NCBI GenBank assembly: GCA_905233915.1 | Contig: CAJOFM010000009.1 | Coordinates: 1 to 64,000, forward strand | DNA: 64,000 nt | Direction of reading: 5' to 3' | DNA from: an uncultured Muribaculaceae bacterium | GTDB taxonomy: Bacteria; Bacteroidota; Bacteroidia; Bacteroidales; Muribaculaceae | In this document: positions 53,639-63,303 of the stretch, piece after piece | Layout of the letters: each line of letters starts with the position of its first letter | Numbering within the stretch: the stretch's first letter is position 1 | The notes under the pieces: model-generated | Told to the model about the DNA's origin: nothing | Databases searched by the model: none | What the model saw: the letters and a program-made list of their open reading frames with translations, nothing else | Program-made: the position numbers and the translations under genes

Positions 53639-56600
53639 TCACTTCTTGAGGTACTCCATGATGCGGCTCATGAGGCTGGTGCGCTCTTGGGTAGTGGTCA
53701 CCGCTTCGAGGGGGAAGCCCATGATGACGGTGCGGTAGTTTCCGCGGTCACTGGCGATAGCGGCGGGCAAGCCGTTCTCGCTGTAACGCATCCAAGTAAA
53801 GCCGTTGTCATCGCTGGCACGAATGGCATCGGGCGACTCCACTGCATAGGCCTTGTCGTTCAATTTGTTGACAAAGGTCCATGCACCGGGAGACGACAAA
53901 CGGATATCGGGACTGTCAACTGAATTGACAGTGCCATCGAGTGATGCGCGACCGTGCAAACCCTCGTAGCCCAGCACATTCTTGACGAAGGACTTACCGC
54001 CTTCATCGTTATTGCCGGCGGCATTGTCCCACAAGTCGCTGCCCACATAGGCACCCGACAGGAGCACGCTGCCACCCTTGCCTGTAAATGAGCGCAGGGC
54101 TTCCTTCAAGTCGGTTGTAAATATCTTAAACCGGTTGGGCATCAGGCCGCTACCGGTCTTGATTTCCTTCTGTTTGCCCAAAATAAGGTCCATCAGGCGG
54201 TAATCATCGGTATAATAACCAGCCTCCAGGGCCTGCAGGCTGCATGAAACGAAGGAGTAGCCGATGTTCATCAGCGCCTCGCCATGCACAGCGGGATAGT
54301 CAAAGGTATTGCCTGCCACGTTAATCGTCTCGTGGTCGCTGCGACTCGAGCCGAAGCCTGGCGCATCGTCATCCTTCCACTCGATAGCGCGGCGGAACTC
54401 ATACTGTGAGCCCAGGTAATTGATCTGCTGGATATAGGGAACGCCATGATCCTTATTGTCGTCAAAGCCCGCACGCTCAGGTCCGTCAAACCAGTCGGGG
54501 GCGCTCACACGGGTGAAACCGTTCACCACCAGCACGTCGCCCTGACTGCCTGCCGCTTCACCCAGACTCAAGGTCTCGCTGGGGAAACTGCGGCCACCAT
54601 CATTCACAGCGATGATGCGGTAGCTGTGTATCTTATTGTCGTCGATGCGCACACTATATTGCGGACCGCGTGCGACAGCAATCTCCTTGAATGCGCCATC
54701 CAGACCCACGCGTTCACACACGATGTAACTCGTGGCATCGGCATTGTCGCTCAAGTCATCATGAGTGGGATTCCACGTGAGCAGATAATGATGCTTGTCG
54801 GTCTTGCTGATGGCAAATGAGTTGACGGGCAAAGGCTGAACCACATAGGAACGGTGGTCACGCTGGGCAATGAACTTTAACATGCCCTTGTAGATGGCAC
54901 GGCTCACGTCAAAGCGGAACATCGGGTCAAGACCATATTTCATGTCGGCAAAATTCTGATGCGAGAGCAGCTCCATGAGCACAGCGGGCACCTCGGGTAC
55001 GCGCGCCTCATAATAGCTCTTGTCCCACATGCCGCGGCGGGTCCAATTGGGCTCCCACTTGGCGCGGATATCCTTGACAATCTCGGTCGAGAGCAGGTTG
55101 CAGTAACGACGTGAAAGCTCGCGCGGGGTGCCGTTGGCATACTTGCCGAACCGCTTGCCGCCGCTGTTGGTGCAATAAATGAGCAAGGTGCCTACAATCT
55201 CGTCATCGGGTGTGCTGCCGGCATCGGTGTGCAGACAGAAGGAGATGTCCACCGGCACCTTCAAGCCACCACGCTTGGGCAGCACCTCGCTACCGCCAGC
55301 CAAGTAGTTGACCCACTCGCCACGGCTGCGGTAATCGTCGGTATAGTCGTTGATGCCATGAGAAGTTGAATAGACGCTGTCGGGAAAACCTGCCCACTGC
55401 AGGTAATAACGCGACCCCAAGTGGAACCAGGGATGCTCACCGCTGCCGACGTAGCTGTAATCCATGCCTTCCTTCCCCAGGTATTTTTCATTCTCCTGCT
55501 CGGCAGCAAGCCTTCTGTTTTCCTCGGTGGGCAAGGCCACGCGACGCGCGATGTTACCCTTTCCGCCACCCACCTTGATCGCATCGGCGGTGATGACAGC
55601 GTCCTTATCGGCACTGAGGTTTGAAACCTCCACAACAGCCTTGTTCATGCCCTTGGCAAGGGGGAATGTGCCCAGATAAACCCACACGCCGCCAGCCATC
55701 GTCTGGTCCACACGGAATTGGCGTGTTCCACTCAGGCTATTGACGGTGTAGTTCACATCACGGGCGCTGTTGGGTAGCGACTTATAAGAGATGTAGATGG
55801 CAAATTCGCCAGCCTCGGGCATGTCCACATCCCACGAAGCCGTCGAGAGTTTCTTCTTGTCCTTCTCGGCCTTGACCATGCGGTAAGTGCCCTCGGCAAA
55901 TGGATTTTCAAAGTCCTTGTATTGCGGACGCAGGTAGGCAAAGCCTGCATCAGTACCCGTCTCCCACCTCTGCTTGCCGTTATGCTCGGCATAGCCCTGC
56001 TGGGCGTTACCGCCGTCATTATCAACTACAGCGCCAAAGTTGTGGGTGTCGCGCTCGCGGGCATTCCACACATAGGCACCCGCATTCTCCAGCATCGGGA
56101 TAAGGAAAGGAAGCACATAGCTGTGGGTGTACATGTCCTCGACGGTCTGCATCAAGCGGGCACGCTGCCACTCCCAGCGGTTGAGTTTTGGCTCGAAATA
56201 CCAGCCGTGACTGGGCCACATAGCTACGATATTGCCATCCAGGCCGTGCTTGTAGTGCCTGTTGGCATCCATCTCACTGATGAACGGCTTGTGGCTGCGC
56301 TTATAGGCAGGTTCATAATCGGCAAAATACTGATTGATGTCGTTGCCCACGATGGTGATAAGCACCGGGTAGTCACTGTAGCCTTCTCCCAGCGCATCGC
56401 GAATCTCGCCACGCATCCTCTCCACACCGTCTTGGGTGAACGGCACGTCGCCAAAGTTCTCACTCACGTCCACCTTGAGAGTGTCGTTCTCGAGCATCAG
56501 GGAACGCAGCTTGAGGGCACCCACGCCCATGTGCTCAGGCAGTTTACTGGCTACCACCTCCTGAACAGCATCCTGCTGCTCTTGGGTAAACATCTGTGCT

Positions 56601-56665
56601 TGCGCAGGGGTCGTCACCGCCATGCAAGCAGCAACAATCAATAGGACTTTGCTCAATCTCTTCAT
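53639..56665 (-). CDS. Exported N-acetylmuramoyl-alanine amidase-like protein with golvesin-type domain
   Basis: About 1008 residues from ATG 56665 (MKRLSKVLLIVAACMAVTTPAQAQ, a signal peptide). A split Amidase_3-like domain is suggested by MWPSHGWYFEP (about 155), ENAGAYVWNARE, SFCLHTDAGS (about 475) and PAVLMELLSHQNFADMK (about 555), which place the usual His, Glu, His and Glu. A golvesin C-terminal-like beta domain is inserted at about 255-365. A fibronectin III-like segment and a large C-terminal domain with GAT-like strands follow. It probably acts on cell wall peptides and may open the salvage run. Homologues are sometimes labelled xanthan lyase, which the motifs here do not support. Confidence 0.8.
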   Translation of the reverse strand: MKRLSKVLLIVAACMAVTTPAQAQMFTQEQQDAVQEVVASKLPEHMGVGALKLRSLMLENDTLKVDVSENFGDVPFTQDGVERMRGEIRDALGEGYSDYPVLITIVGNDINQYFADYEPAYKRSHKPFISEMDANRHYKHGLDGNIVAMWPSHGWYFEPKLNRWEWQRARLMQTVEDMYTHSYVLPFLIPMLENAGAYVWNARERDTHNFGAVVDNDGGNAQQGYAEHNGKQRWETGTDAGFAYLRPQYKDFENPFAEGTYRMVKAEKDKKKLSTASWDVDMPEAGEFAIYISYKSLPNSARDVNYTVNSLSGTRQFRVDQTMAGGVWVYLGTFPLAKGMNKAVVEVSNLSADKDAVITADAIKVGGGKGNIARRVALPTEENRRLAAEQENEKYLGKEGMDYSYVGSGEHPWFHLGSRYYLQWAGFPDSVYSTSHGINDYTDDYRSRGEWVNYLAGGSEVLPKRGGLKVPVDISFCLHTDAGSTPDDEIVGTLLIYCTNSGGKRFGKYANGTPRELSRRYCNLLSTEIVKDIRAKWEPNWTRRGMWDKSYYEARVPEVPAVLMELLSHQNFADMKYGLDPMFRFDVSRAIYKGMLKFIAQRDHRSYVVQPLPVNSFAISKTDKHHYLLTWNPTHDDLSDNADATSYIVCERVGLDGAFKEIAVARGPQYSVRIDDNKIHSYRIIAVNDGGRSFPSETLSLGEAAGSQGDVLVVNGFTRVSAPDWFDGPERAGFDDNKDHGVPYIQQINYLGSQYEFRRAIEWKDDDAPGFGSSRSDHETINVAGNTFDYPAVHGEALMNIGYSFVSCSLQALEAGYYTDDYRLMDLILGKQKEIKTGSGLMPNRFKIFTTDLKEALRSFTGKGGSVLLSGAYVGSDLWDNAAGNNDEGGKSFVKNVLGYEGLHGRASLDGTVNSVDSPDIRLSSPGAWTFVNKLNDKAYAVESPDAIRASDDNGFTWMRYSENGLPAAIASDRGNYRTVIMGFPLEAVTTTQERTSLMSRIMEYLKK

Positions 56666-56743
56666 ATTATTCATTTGTTTGCCTTAAATCAAATTGCAGT
56701 GCCGTTGGCTTCTCGGGCCCAAATCGGCAAAAAACTTATGCAA

Positions 56744-56775
56744 CAAAATTAGTATAAACAAATGAAAAACCCAAA
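56744..56775 (-). promoter_or_regulatory. Promoter of the amidase-like gene and perhaps the whole salvage run
   Basis: Minus strand TTTG (56772-56775), 20 nt, TAATTTTG (56744-56751), about 80 nt ahead of the start codon. Confidence 0.7.
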
Positions 56776-56903
56776 CAGTAACCCCTCTAAGCCCTGTTTT
56801 ACAACATTTTTTATGAATTAACTACATATTTTAAGGATTTTGCGCAAGATGATAAAACGACAGACTACCGAGAAATTGCAATCATTAGGATAACCGATTA
56901 GCC

Positions 56904-57896
56904 TTACCGCATTTTGAATAACGGCGAGGAAGGATTGGTCATTCGTTCAGTGATAAGCAACACGCCTATAAGCAACAAGACCAGAATACCATATAGGATT
57001 AGTAAATTGAATGTTACCACAATGGTCTTCCATAAAGCTTTTTTCCATGTGATTCCATATAGCTGATGGAAATCATAGGTCAGAACAATTGCCGGATTAA
57101 TCAGGCCCTCCAAATAGGGGAAAATGACAAAGGAGCCTGGAATGCTCCATGTGAGCAGCATACTGATAAAGGCCAATATATGAAACTGGCAATTGATATA
57201 GATTTGAGAAATGAAGGTCTCGACCATGTTGAAGTCACTCACCTTGCTGAAGGCCCACTTCACAGCCAACACCACCAAGATGTTCCTGACAATAATGCTG
57301 TAAAGCATGTGGTCCTGCAAAAATGCCATCGCCATTTCAATCTGACCGAGGAACAGAGAAGTCGTTGATGAGACATTTCTGCCCGCCCCCATCGAATCCT
57401 TTATCCCTCGCGTAAATGACGTCGCATCTTCAGGAGTAGCACCTGTAAAGTGTCCTAGCAGCCACATCATGAAAAGCAGCAATACCGTCCACACCGCCAG
57501 CATCTTGAAGGGAGGGAAATAAGAAAGATGATGGCCACGCAGGTAGTCCCGGATCATGTAACCCGGTCGCCAGAAGAGATCTCGGACAGTGCGGAACATG
57601 GGACGGTTACCCAGGCCCCAGATGTCCATGAAATTCAAGAACAACAGTTTCCAGTTGAAGCGTTTCCATCGTGCCGGCATGCCGCACTTGGGACAGAATG
57701 CGCCCGTGTACTCTACCCCGCAATGCTGACAGACGAGTGTCTCGGCATCATGCAGAACGACAGGCGGTGTGTCGTTCTTCTGACGGCGATCCAGACGCAA
57801 CACCATAGCGCGGAAGTTGCGGTACCACGAGTTCTTCTTGACAGGTTTCCGCCTCTTAGGCTGCTTTGCTATTTTGGCTTGCTTTATTTTTTTCAT
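56904..57896 (-). CDS. DUF3667 membrane protein with zinc-ribbon
   Basis: 330 residues. A basic N-terminus is followed by a zinc-ribbon (CQHCGVEYTGAFCPKCG, about 54-70) and the DUF3667 block FNFMDIWGLGNRPMFRTVRD, then GYMIRDYLRGHHLSYFPPFK. About four membrane helices follow. The function of the family is not known. A TACCTTTG box (57901-57908) ends five bases before the ATG, so the mRNA is nearly leaderless. Confidence 0.88.
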   Translation of the reverse strand: MKKIKQAKIAKQPKRRKPVKKNSWYRNFRAMVLRLDRRQKNDTPPVVLHDAETLVCQHCGVEYTGAFCPKCGMPARWKRFNWKLLFLNFMDIWGLGNRPMFRTVRDLFWRPGYMIRDYLRGHHLSYFPPFKMLAVWTVLLLFMMWLLGHFTGATPEDATSFTRGIKDSMGAGRNVSSTTSLFLGQIEMAMAFLQDHMLYSIIVRNILVVLAVKWAFSKVSDFNMVETFISQIYINCQFHILAFISMLLTWSIPGSFVIFPYLEGLINPAIVLTYDFHQLYGITWKKALWKTIVVTFNLLILYGILVLLLIGVLLITERMTNPSSPLFKMR

Positions 57897-57917
57897 GGCT
57901 CAAAGGTATAAAAAATT

Positions 57918-57939
57918 CCGCAATAACATTATATTGCGG
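57918..57939 (-). terminator. Terminator of the galactose cluster
   Basis: CCGCAAT / ATTGCGG stem with an 8-nt loop, followed on the minus strand by a T-run. It lies 58 nt beyond the nucleotidyltransferase stop and next to the DUF3667 promoter box. Confidence 0.75.
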
Positions 57940-57997
57940 GATTTTTCTTTACAGCGGCGGGGCCGCTGTTTACTTAACGGAACTAATGGTGGCGCGA

Positions 57998-58903
57998 TCA
58001 GAACATCTTGTTGGGATATACACCAGTAGCGTGCAGTTCTGCAAACTTGTCCACTACACCCTGGCGGTCGGCAGCATAGGTCACTCCAAACCACTTGCTC
58101 TCGGTGGTGAGGACCTTAACCTGGACCGTGCCTGCGGTAACCATCTCGTTGACAACGGTGGGAATGAAGAATTCGGCCTTGGGCTTATCCAGATTCTCCT
58201 TAAGGAAATCCACAAAACATCTCTCGCTGTGCGCAAAGTAATCGGGGGTAAAGCCCCAGAAGTTCATCGACACGGGAGTGTCGAATTCAAGATGCTGCAC
58301 ATCGCCGTTCTCGTCGGTGAAGACGATGTTGTGGTCGGCATCATAGCCGATGCTCGTGCGCTCCACCACACCAGTGAGCAATCCGTCACGGGTCTCACAG
58401 ACTCCACGGGCCACGGTGCCGCTCTCGCTCAACGTGTTACCCACCTTGAAGCCCACCATGCTATAATGGCCCTTACTGCCCTCGGGCAGTGAGGAAAGTT
58501 CGTTGGCCATGACCTCAAAACTGTTACGGCCATAGTAATCATCGGCATTGATGATGGCGAAGGGCTCATTGATGACGTTCTTGCCCATGAGCAAGGCATG
58601 GTTGGTTCCCCAAGGTTTGGCACGCTCGGCGGGACAAGTAAAGCCCTCGGGCAGATCGTTCAGGCCCTGGAAGACGAGTTCAACGGGAATGTGACCCTCG
58701 TATTTGGATAAGATCTTCTCGCGGAAGTCGGCCTCAAAGTCTTTGCGGATCACAAAAACGACCTTGCCAAATCCGCTCTGAATGGCGTCATAAATCGAAT
58801 AGTCCATGATGGTCTCGCCATGAGGGCCAAGACCGTCAAGCTGCTTGAGGCCGCCATAACGGCTACCCATACCAGCAGCGAGCACAAATAATGTCGGTTT
58901 CAT
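57998..58903 (-). CDS. Sugar-phosphate nucleotidyltransferase, candidate UTP:hexose-1-P uridylyltransferase
   Basis: 301 residues. NTP-transferase fold with the signature LVLAAGMGSRYGGLKQL-like start (FVLAAGMGSRYGGLKQLDG), PWGTNHALLMGKN (about 95) and the metal-binding INADDYYG (about 116). It differs from classical GalU, which is closer to GKGTRFLP-type starts. As the third gene behind galK and galM, with no galT in view, it may make UDP-galactose or another UDP-sugar directly from the 1-phosphate. The leader carries four CTGAAAA-type heptamers. Confidence 0.8.
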   Translation of the reverse strand: MKPTLFVLAAGMGSRYGGLKQLDGLGPHGETIMDYSIYDAIQSGFGKVVFVIRKDFEADFREKILSKYEGHIPVELVFQGLNDLPEGFTCPAERAKPWGTNHALLMGKNVINEPFAIINADDYYGRNSFEVMANELSSLPEGSKGHYSMVGFKVGNTLSESGTVARGVCETRDGLLTGVVERTSIGYDADHNIVFTDENGDVQHLEFDTPVSMNFWGFTPDYFAHSERCFVDFLKENLDKPKAEFFIPTVVNEMVTAGTVQVKVLTTESKWFGVTYAADRQGVVDKFAELHATGVYPNKMF

Positions 58904-58937
58904 ATTTTTCAGTTCTCAGTTTTCAGTTTTCAGTTCT
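58904..58937 (-). repeat. Tandem heptamers abutting the nucleotidyltransferase start
   Basis: On the minus strand CTGAAAA, CTGAAAA, CTGAGAA, CTGAAAA, then AT and the ATG. This is the same unit as in front of pnuT (24966-25000). Confidence 0.75.
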
Positions 58938-58950
58938 TGTTTTTTTACCG

Positions 58951-58969
58951 GCCGTGGCTATAGCACGGC
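58951..58969. repeat. 19-nt hairpin element, copy 3
   Basis: GCCGTG-GCTATAG-CACGGC, preceded by CGG... and followed by CA; same length and outer bases as copies 1 and 2. Confidence 0.5.
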
Positions 58970-58980
58970 ACAATGAACAA

Positions 58981-60033
58981 TTATTTATTTACCTTGAAGT
59001 CAAAGAAGATGATGCGGCGGTACTCCTCATCGGGACGGAGCAGCTGTGACGGGAAATTGTCATGGTTTGGCGCGTCGGGCATACCTTGGCACTCGATAGC
59101 CACACCATCGTAATCGCGATACTGCTTGCCGCTCTTGCTCAGGGGGCAGCCCCCCAGCCAATTGCCAGTGTAAACCTGAACCGCTGGCTGGTCGGTACTG
59201 ACTTCCACCATGCGACCCGATTTCTCGTCGCAAAGCACAGCAGCCAGATGCACATCACCGTCCTCATAGCCGTCAATGACCCAGCAGTTGTCATAGCCCT
59301 TGCCATAGTTGAGTGCGGGGAAATCCTGCTTGATATCCTTGCCGGCTGCCTTGGGCTGGGTGAAATCCATAGGTGTGCCCTCAACCGGAGCCATCTCTCC
59401 GGTGGGGATGAGCGAGTCATCGGTGGGCAAGTAGCGTGAGCAGTTGAGCTGGAGCACTTGATTGAGTGCGGTTCCCTCCTTGTCCTCGCCAGCCATGTTG
59501 AAATAGGTGTGGTTGGTCAGGTTGACAACGGTGGGGGCATCGGTCACGGCACCAAGTTCAACCTTGAGCACGTTGTCATCGTTCCAGGTGTAGGCGACGC
59601 GTGCAGTGAGGTTGCCGGGATAATTCTCGTCACCATCGGGACTCTCCAGCGAGAACACGACGGTGTCGCCGTCCATCTCGCAATCCCAAATCTTGTTGGA
59701 GAAGTTCTCGGGGCCTCCATGCAAGTGGTTGGGGCCGTTATTGATGTTTAACTGATAGACTTTGCCGTCGATGTCGAGGTGCCCCTTGCAGATGCGGTTG
59801 GCATAGCGGCCAGGCACCTTACCAGCACACGGGCCGTCATAGAAGTAGTCTTTAACATCCTTGTAGCCCAGCACCACGTCGGCAAGATTGCCATCACGGT
59901 CGGGCACCTTGATTTCCAGAATTCCAGCACCTAACGAAGACAGTTTTACACTAGCGCCACTGGCATTAATGAGTTCATAGGTGGTGATTTCGCCACGCTC
60001 GGTCTCAAAAGTGTCGATACGGATGCTCTTCAT
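58981..60033 (-). CDS. galM: Aldose 1-epimerase (galactose mutarotase)
   Basis: 350 residues, full length. Mutarotase signatures: GRYANRICKG, NNGPNHLHGG with the catalytic His (about 95), VNLTNHTYFNMAG with the second His (about 170), and GIAIECQGMPDAPN-type end (VAIECQGMPDAPNHDNFPS). No signal peptide, so cytoplasmic. Its start lies one base after the galK stop, so the two are translated together. Confidence 0.95.
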   Translation of the reverse strand: MKSIRIDTFETERGEITTYELINASGASVKLSSLGAGILEIKVPDRDGNLADVVLGYKDVKDYFYDGPCAGKVPGRYANRICKGHLDIDGKVYQLNINNGPNHLHGGPENFSNKIWDCEMDGDTVVFSLESPDGDENYPGNLTARVAYTWNDDNVLKVELGAVTDAPTVVNLTNHTYFNMAGEDKEGTALNQVLQLNCSRYLPTDDSLIPTGEMAPVEGTPMDFTQPKAAGKDIKQDFPALNYGKGYDNCWVIDGYEDGDVHLAAVLCDEKSGRMVEVSTDQPAVQVYTGNWLGGCPLSKSGKQYRDYDGVAIECQGMPDAPNHDNFPSQLLRPDEEYRRIIFFDFKVNK

Positions 60034-60034
60034 C

Positions 60035-61171
60035 TTAATCCTCCACCTTGTGAGCGCCGTCGCTGATGATAACGTTGATCACCTCGGGCTCATGTCCGTA
60101 TTTAGCATTGAATTTCTCCTTGGCTGTGGCAATGAAGTTGTCATAGCGGTCATCCTTAACCAAGTTGATGGTGCAGCCGCCAAAGCCGCCGCCCATGATG
60201 CGTGAACCGGTCACACCGCACTCGCGGGCCACATCGTTGAGGTAGTCCAGTTCCTCGCAGCTCACCTCGTAATCGCGCGACAGGCCATCGTGGGTCTCAA
60301 ACATGCAGCGGCCAACGGTCTCGTAGTCGCCACGCTCCAAGGCGTCGCACACGTCGAGCACACGCTGTTTCTCACCAATGACGAAGCGCGCACGGCGATA
60401 GTCCTCGTCGCTCACCTTGTCACGCACATCGGCCAGCATGGTATAGGTAGCGTCACGCAGGGTCTCCACACCCAGCGTTGCAGCCACGCGCTCGCATGAC
60501 TCACGGCGCTTGTTATAGGGCGAGTCCACCAGCTCGTGCTTCACCTTGCTGTTGAGCAGCACCAGTTTGTATCCTTCGGGGTGGAAGGGGAAGTAAGCAT
60601 GCTCGAGCGAACGGCAGTCAAGACGCATCAGGCAGTCCTTCTTGCCGAACACGCTGGCGAACTGGTCCATGATACCGCAGTTCACGCCGCAATAGTTATG
60701 CTCGGTGCTCTGACCGATTTTGGCCAACTCGAACTTGTCGATCTTGTTTTCGTTAAACAGGTCGTTCAAAGCAAAAGCGAAACATGACTCTAATGCAGCC
60801 GATGACGACAAGCCTGCTCCAAGGGGCACGTTACCAGCAAACACGGTGTCAAAGCCCTTAACCACGCCACCGCGCTTGATGGTCTCGCGGCAAACGCCAA
60901 AGATATAGCGTGCCCACTGTTCCTGGGGTGCGTCCTCCTCATTGAGGCCGAACTCGCAGTAGGCATCCATATCCATACTATAAACACGCACCTTGTCGGT
61001 ACCATTAATGTTGATGGCAGCCATGATGTACTTGTCGATGGCACCAGGGAACACAAAACCGCCATTGTAGTCGGTGTGCTCGCCGATGAGGTTAATACGT
61101 CCTGCCGACGCATAGACCACACAGTCAGTGCCAAAGCGCTGCTTGAACTGATTCTTAATCTGTTCTTTCAT
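60035..61171 (-). CDS. galK: Galactokinase
   Basis: 378 residues. GHMP kinase motifs: the galactose-binding GRINLIGEHTDYNGG (about 25), the ATP loop NVPLGAGLSSSAALE (about 115), the catalytic Asp in CGIMDQFASVFG (about 170) and GSRIMGGGFGGCTI (about 330). First gene of galK-galM-nucleotidyltransferase. No galactose transporter is adjacent. Confidence 0.97.
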   Translation of the reverse strand: MKEQIKNQFKQRFGTDCVVYASAGRINLIGEHTDYNGGFVFPGAIDKYIMAAININGTDKVRVYSMDMDAYCEFGLNEEDAPQEQWARYIFGVCRETIKRGGVVKGFDTVFAGNVPLGAGLSSSAALESCFAFALNDLFNENKIDKFELAKIGQSTEHNYCGVNCGIMDQFASVFGKKDCLMRLDCRSLEHAYFPFHPEGYKLVLLNSKVKHELVDSPYNKRRESCERVAATLGVETLRDATYTMLADVRDKVSDEDYRRARFVIGEKQRVLDVCDALERGDYETVGRCMFETHDGLSRDYEVSCEELDYLNDVARECGVTGSRIMGGGFGGCTINLVKDDRYDNFIATAKEKFNAKYGHEPEVINVIISDGAHKVED

Positions 61172-61305
61172 TTTGATTTCAATATTAATAAGTTACATAA
61201 TCATTCTATTAAATGGCACAAAGGCCTGAGGGGTTAAAGCCCACAAAAACCCTGGAATCTGCCCAAAAGCAATTCCTGTACCTCACCAATTACTCGATTA
61301 AAGCA

Positions 61306-61812
61306 CTACTTGATGGTGTAGATGCTCTGGTCATTGATGATGCGCTCCAGGTTTTCAAGATTGATGTGACCGAATATCAACACCATCACATCAGTCATGT
61401 CGCTAGCATTCACTAAAACCATCTCGCTGACATACTGACCATCACGGCGAATGAGAGCGGTCCTGGTATCATAGCCAGCCTGCTTGGTCACGATTTCCTC
61501 ATAGGAACGGTTCTTGGTCAGGTTCATGACGCGCTTGCGGAACTTTTCACGATCGCCCACACTGCACTTGCTCAAGTCAAGCACCTGCACCGACGTGATG
61601 CCAAGGGCGGCTTCGGACAACGTGGGAGAAATCAGGCGTCCAAGGCCCAACAAGCCACTGCCCACATTGACGTACTGGGCATGTCTGGCATCCCGCATGT
61701 CATTAATGATATCATCGGCATTATGATAGAACATGCCGCAGGACATCACAATGACCGACAGCATCAGCATTGTTGCCGTTTTCATCATTCTGTTTATAAA
61801 TCTCTCTTTCAT
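61306..61812 (-). CDS. DUF4252 lipoprotein
   Basis: About 168 residues from ATG 61812 (MKERFINRMMKTATMLMLSV). I chose this start because a TATATTTG box on the minus strand (61840-61847) puts the mRNA start downstream of the first ATG of the open frame. Lipobox VIVMSCGMF with the modified Cys about residue 25. The rest matches DUF4252 (VQVLDLSKCS, then YEEIVTKQAGYDTRTALIR and DVMVLIFGHIN). Probably an outer membrane lipoprotein of unknown role. Confidence 0.8.
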   Translation of the reverse strand: MKERFINRMMKTATMLMLSVIVMSCGMFYHNADDIINDMRDARHAQYVNVGSGLLGLGRLISPTLSEAALGITSVQVLDLSKCSVGDREKFRKRVMNLTKNRSYEEIVTKQAGYDTRTALIRRDGQYVSEMVLVNASDMTDVMVLIFGHINLENLERIINDQSIYTIK

Positions 61813-61962
61813 AACAATAAACATTTGTTTTTGTGCTGACAAATATAACACTAAAACTTCATTTTGGATAAAAGGCAATTCTTAAAAATGGCAAAATAGT
61901 AAAAAAACACAATAAATAATTATTTTTCTCCATAAATGACGGTCACTTTGAGAATAAATTCC

Positions 61963-61970
61963 TATATTTG
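61963..61970 (+). promoter_or_regulatory. -7 box of pgk
   Basis: TATATTTG, about 57 nt ahead of the pgk start codon. No good -33 partner at 19-21 nt. Confidence 0.55.
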
Positions 61971-62027
61971 CAGTTTAGTTTGTAAAAGCAAATCACAAAT
62001 CAACATCTACAATTATAAGATAGTAAA

Positions 62028-63281
62028 ATGGCTAAAATCAATGACTTTAACTTTGCCGGAAAGAAGGCAATCGTGCGCGTTGACTTTAACGTGCCCCTGA
62101 ACGAGAAAGGTGAAATTACCGACGATACCCGCATCCGCGGCGCGGTGCCCACCCTGAAAAAAATCCTTGCTGACGGCGGAGCCCTGATCATCATGTCGCA
62201 CATGGGCAAGCCCAAGGGAAAAATCAATCCCAAGTTCTCTTTGAGTCAAATCACAAGCGCCGTTGCCGCTGCGCTCGAGCGCCCCGTGATGTTCGCTCAG
62301 GACAGTGCCGATGCCAAGAGCCAGGCCGACGCCTTGAATCCCGGCGAGGTCCTCTTGCTGGAGAACCTGCGCTTCCACCCCGAGGAGGAAGGCAAGCCCG
62401 TGGGCATTGAGAAAGACGATCCCAATTATGACGCTGCCAAGAAGGAGATGAAGGCTCGTCAGACCGAGTTCGCCAAGACATTGGCCAGCTATGCCGACGT
62501 GTATGTGAACGACGCCTTCGGTACGGCACACCGCCGTCATGCATCAACCGCCGTTATCGCCGACTTCTTTGATGACGACCACAAGATGCTTGGTTTCCTC
62601 ATGGAGAAGGAAGTTACCGCTATCAACAACGTGATGAAGAACGCTCAGCATCCCTTCACCGCCATCATTGGCGGCAGCAAGGTGTCATCCAAGCTGTCGG
62701 TTATCAAGAACCTGCTCGACAAGGTGGATAACCTCATCATCGGCGGTGGCATGGGCTTTACCTTTATCAAGGCCCAGGGTGGCCACATCGGCGACTCGCT
62801 GCACGAGGACGACCTCATGCCCGAGGCCCTGAACGTGATTGCAGCCGCCAAGGAGAAAGGCGTGAAACTGAGCCTGTCGGTACAGACCATTGCCGCCGAC
62901 AAGTTTGACAACGATGCCAACCGCCAACCCGTTGACATCTTCAATATCCCCGACGGATGGGAAGGCATGGATGCCGGCGAAGAGTCGCTCAAGAACTGGA
63001 AGGAGATTATCCTCAATTCCAAGACCATCCTGTGGAACGGTCCCGTAGGCGTATTTGAGTTTGAGAACTTCGCTCACGGTACCGGCGAAATCGCCAAGTA
63101 TGTTGCCGAAGCCACCAAGAACGGTGCCTACTCGCTCGTGGGCGGCGGTGATTCGGTAGCTGCTGTCAACAAGTTCGGCCTTGCCGACGAGGTATCCTAC
63201 GTCTCGACCGGTGGCGGCGCCATGCTCGAAGCCATCGAGGGCAAGACACTGCCTGGTGTTGCAGCCATCTTGGGCGAGTAA
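62028..63281 (+). CDS. pgk: Phosphoglycerate kinase
   Basis: 417 residues. Signatures: [20 protein letters not shown] (about 17-36), [38 protein letters not shown] and the C-terminal ATP-binding GGGDSVAAV. Cytoplasmic glycolytic enzyme. Monocistronic with its own promoter and terminator. Confidence 0.98.
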   Translation: MAKINDFNFAGKKAIVRVDFNVPLNEKGEITDDTRIRGAVPTLKKILADGGALIIMSHMGKPKGKINPKFSLSQITSAVAAALERPVMFAQDSADAKSQADALNPGEVLLLENLRFHPEEEGKPVGIEKDDPNYDAAKKEMKARQTEFAKTLASYADVYVNDAFGTAHRRHASTAVIADFFDDDHKMLGFLMEKEVTAINNVMKNAQHPFTAIIGGSKVSSKLSVIKNLLDKVDNLIIGGGMGFTFIKAQGGHIGDSLHEDDLMPEALNVIAAAKEKGVKLSLSVQTIAADKFDNDANRQPVDIFNIPDGWEGMDAGEESLKNWKEIILNSKTILWNGPVGVFEFENFAHGTGEIAKYVAEATKNGAYSLVGGGDSVAAVNKFGLADEVSYVSTGGGAMLEAIEGKTLPGVAAILGE

Positions 63282-63303
63282 TCCCCAGTGATATAGAATT
63301 ATC

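Noticed and set aside
53639-56665. Annotation as xanthan lyase
   Set aside because: The visible motifs fit an amidase-like core with a golvesin-type insertion; nothing points to a polysaccharide lyase.
35361-61995. A 15-nt match (TTTGTAAAAGCAAAT) between the end of the tracrRNA region and the pgk leader
   Set aside because: Short, AT-rich and without shared context; probably chance.
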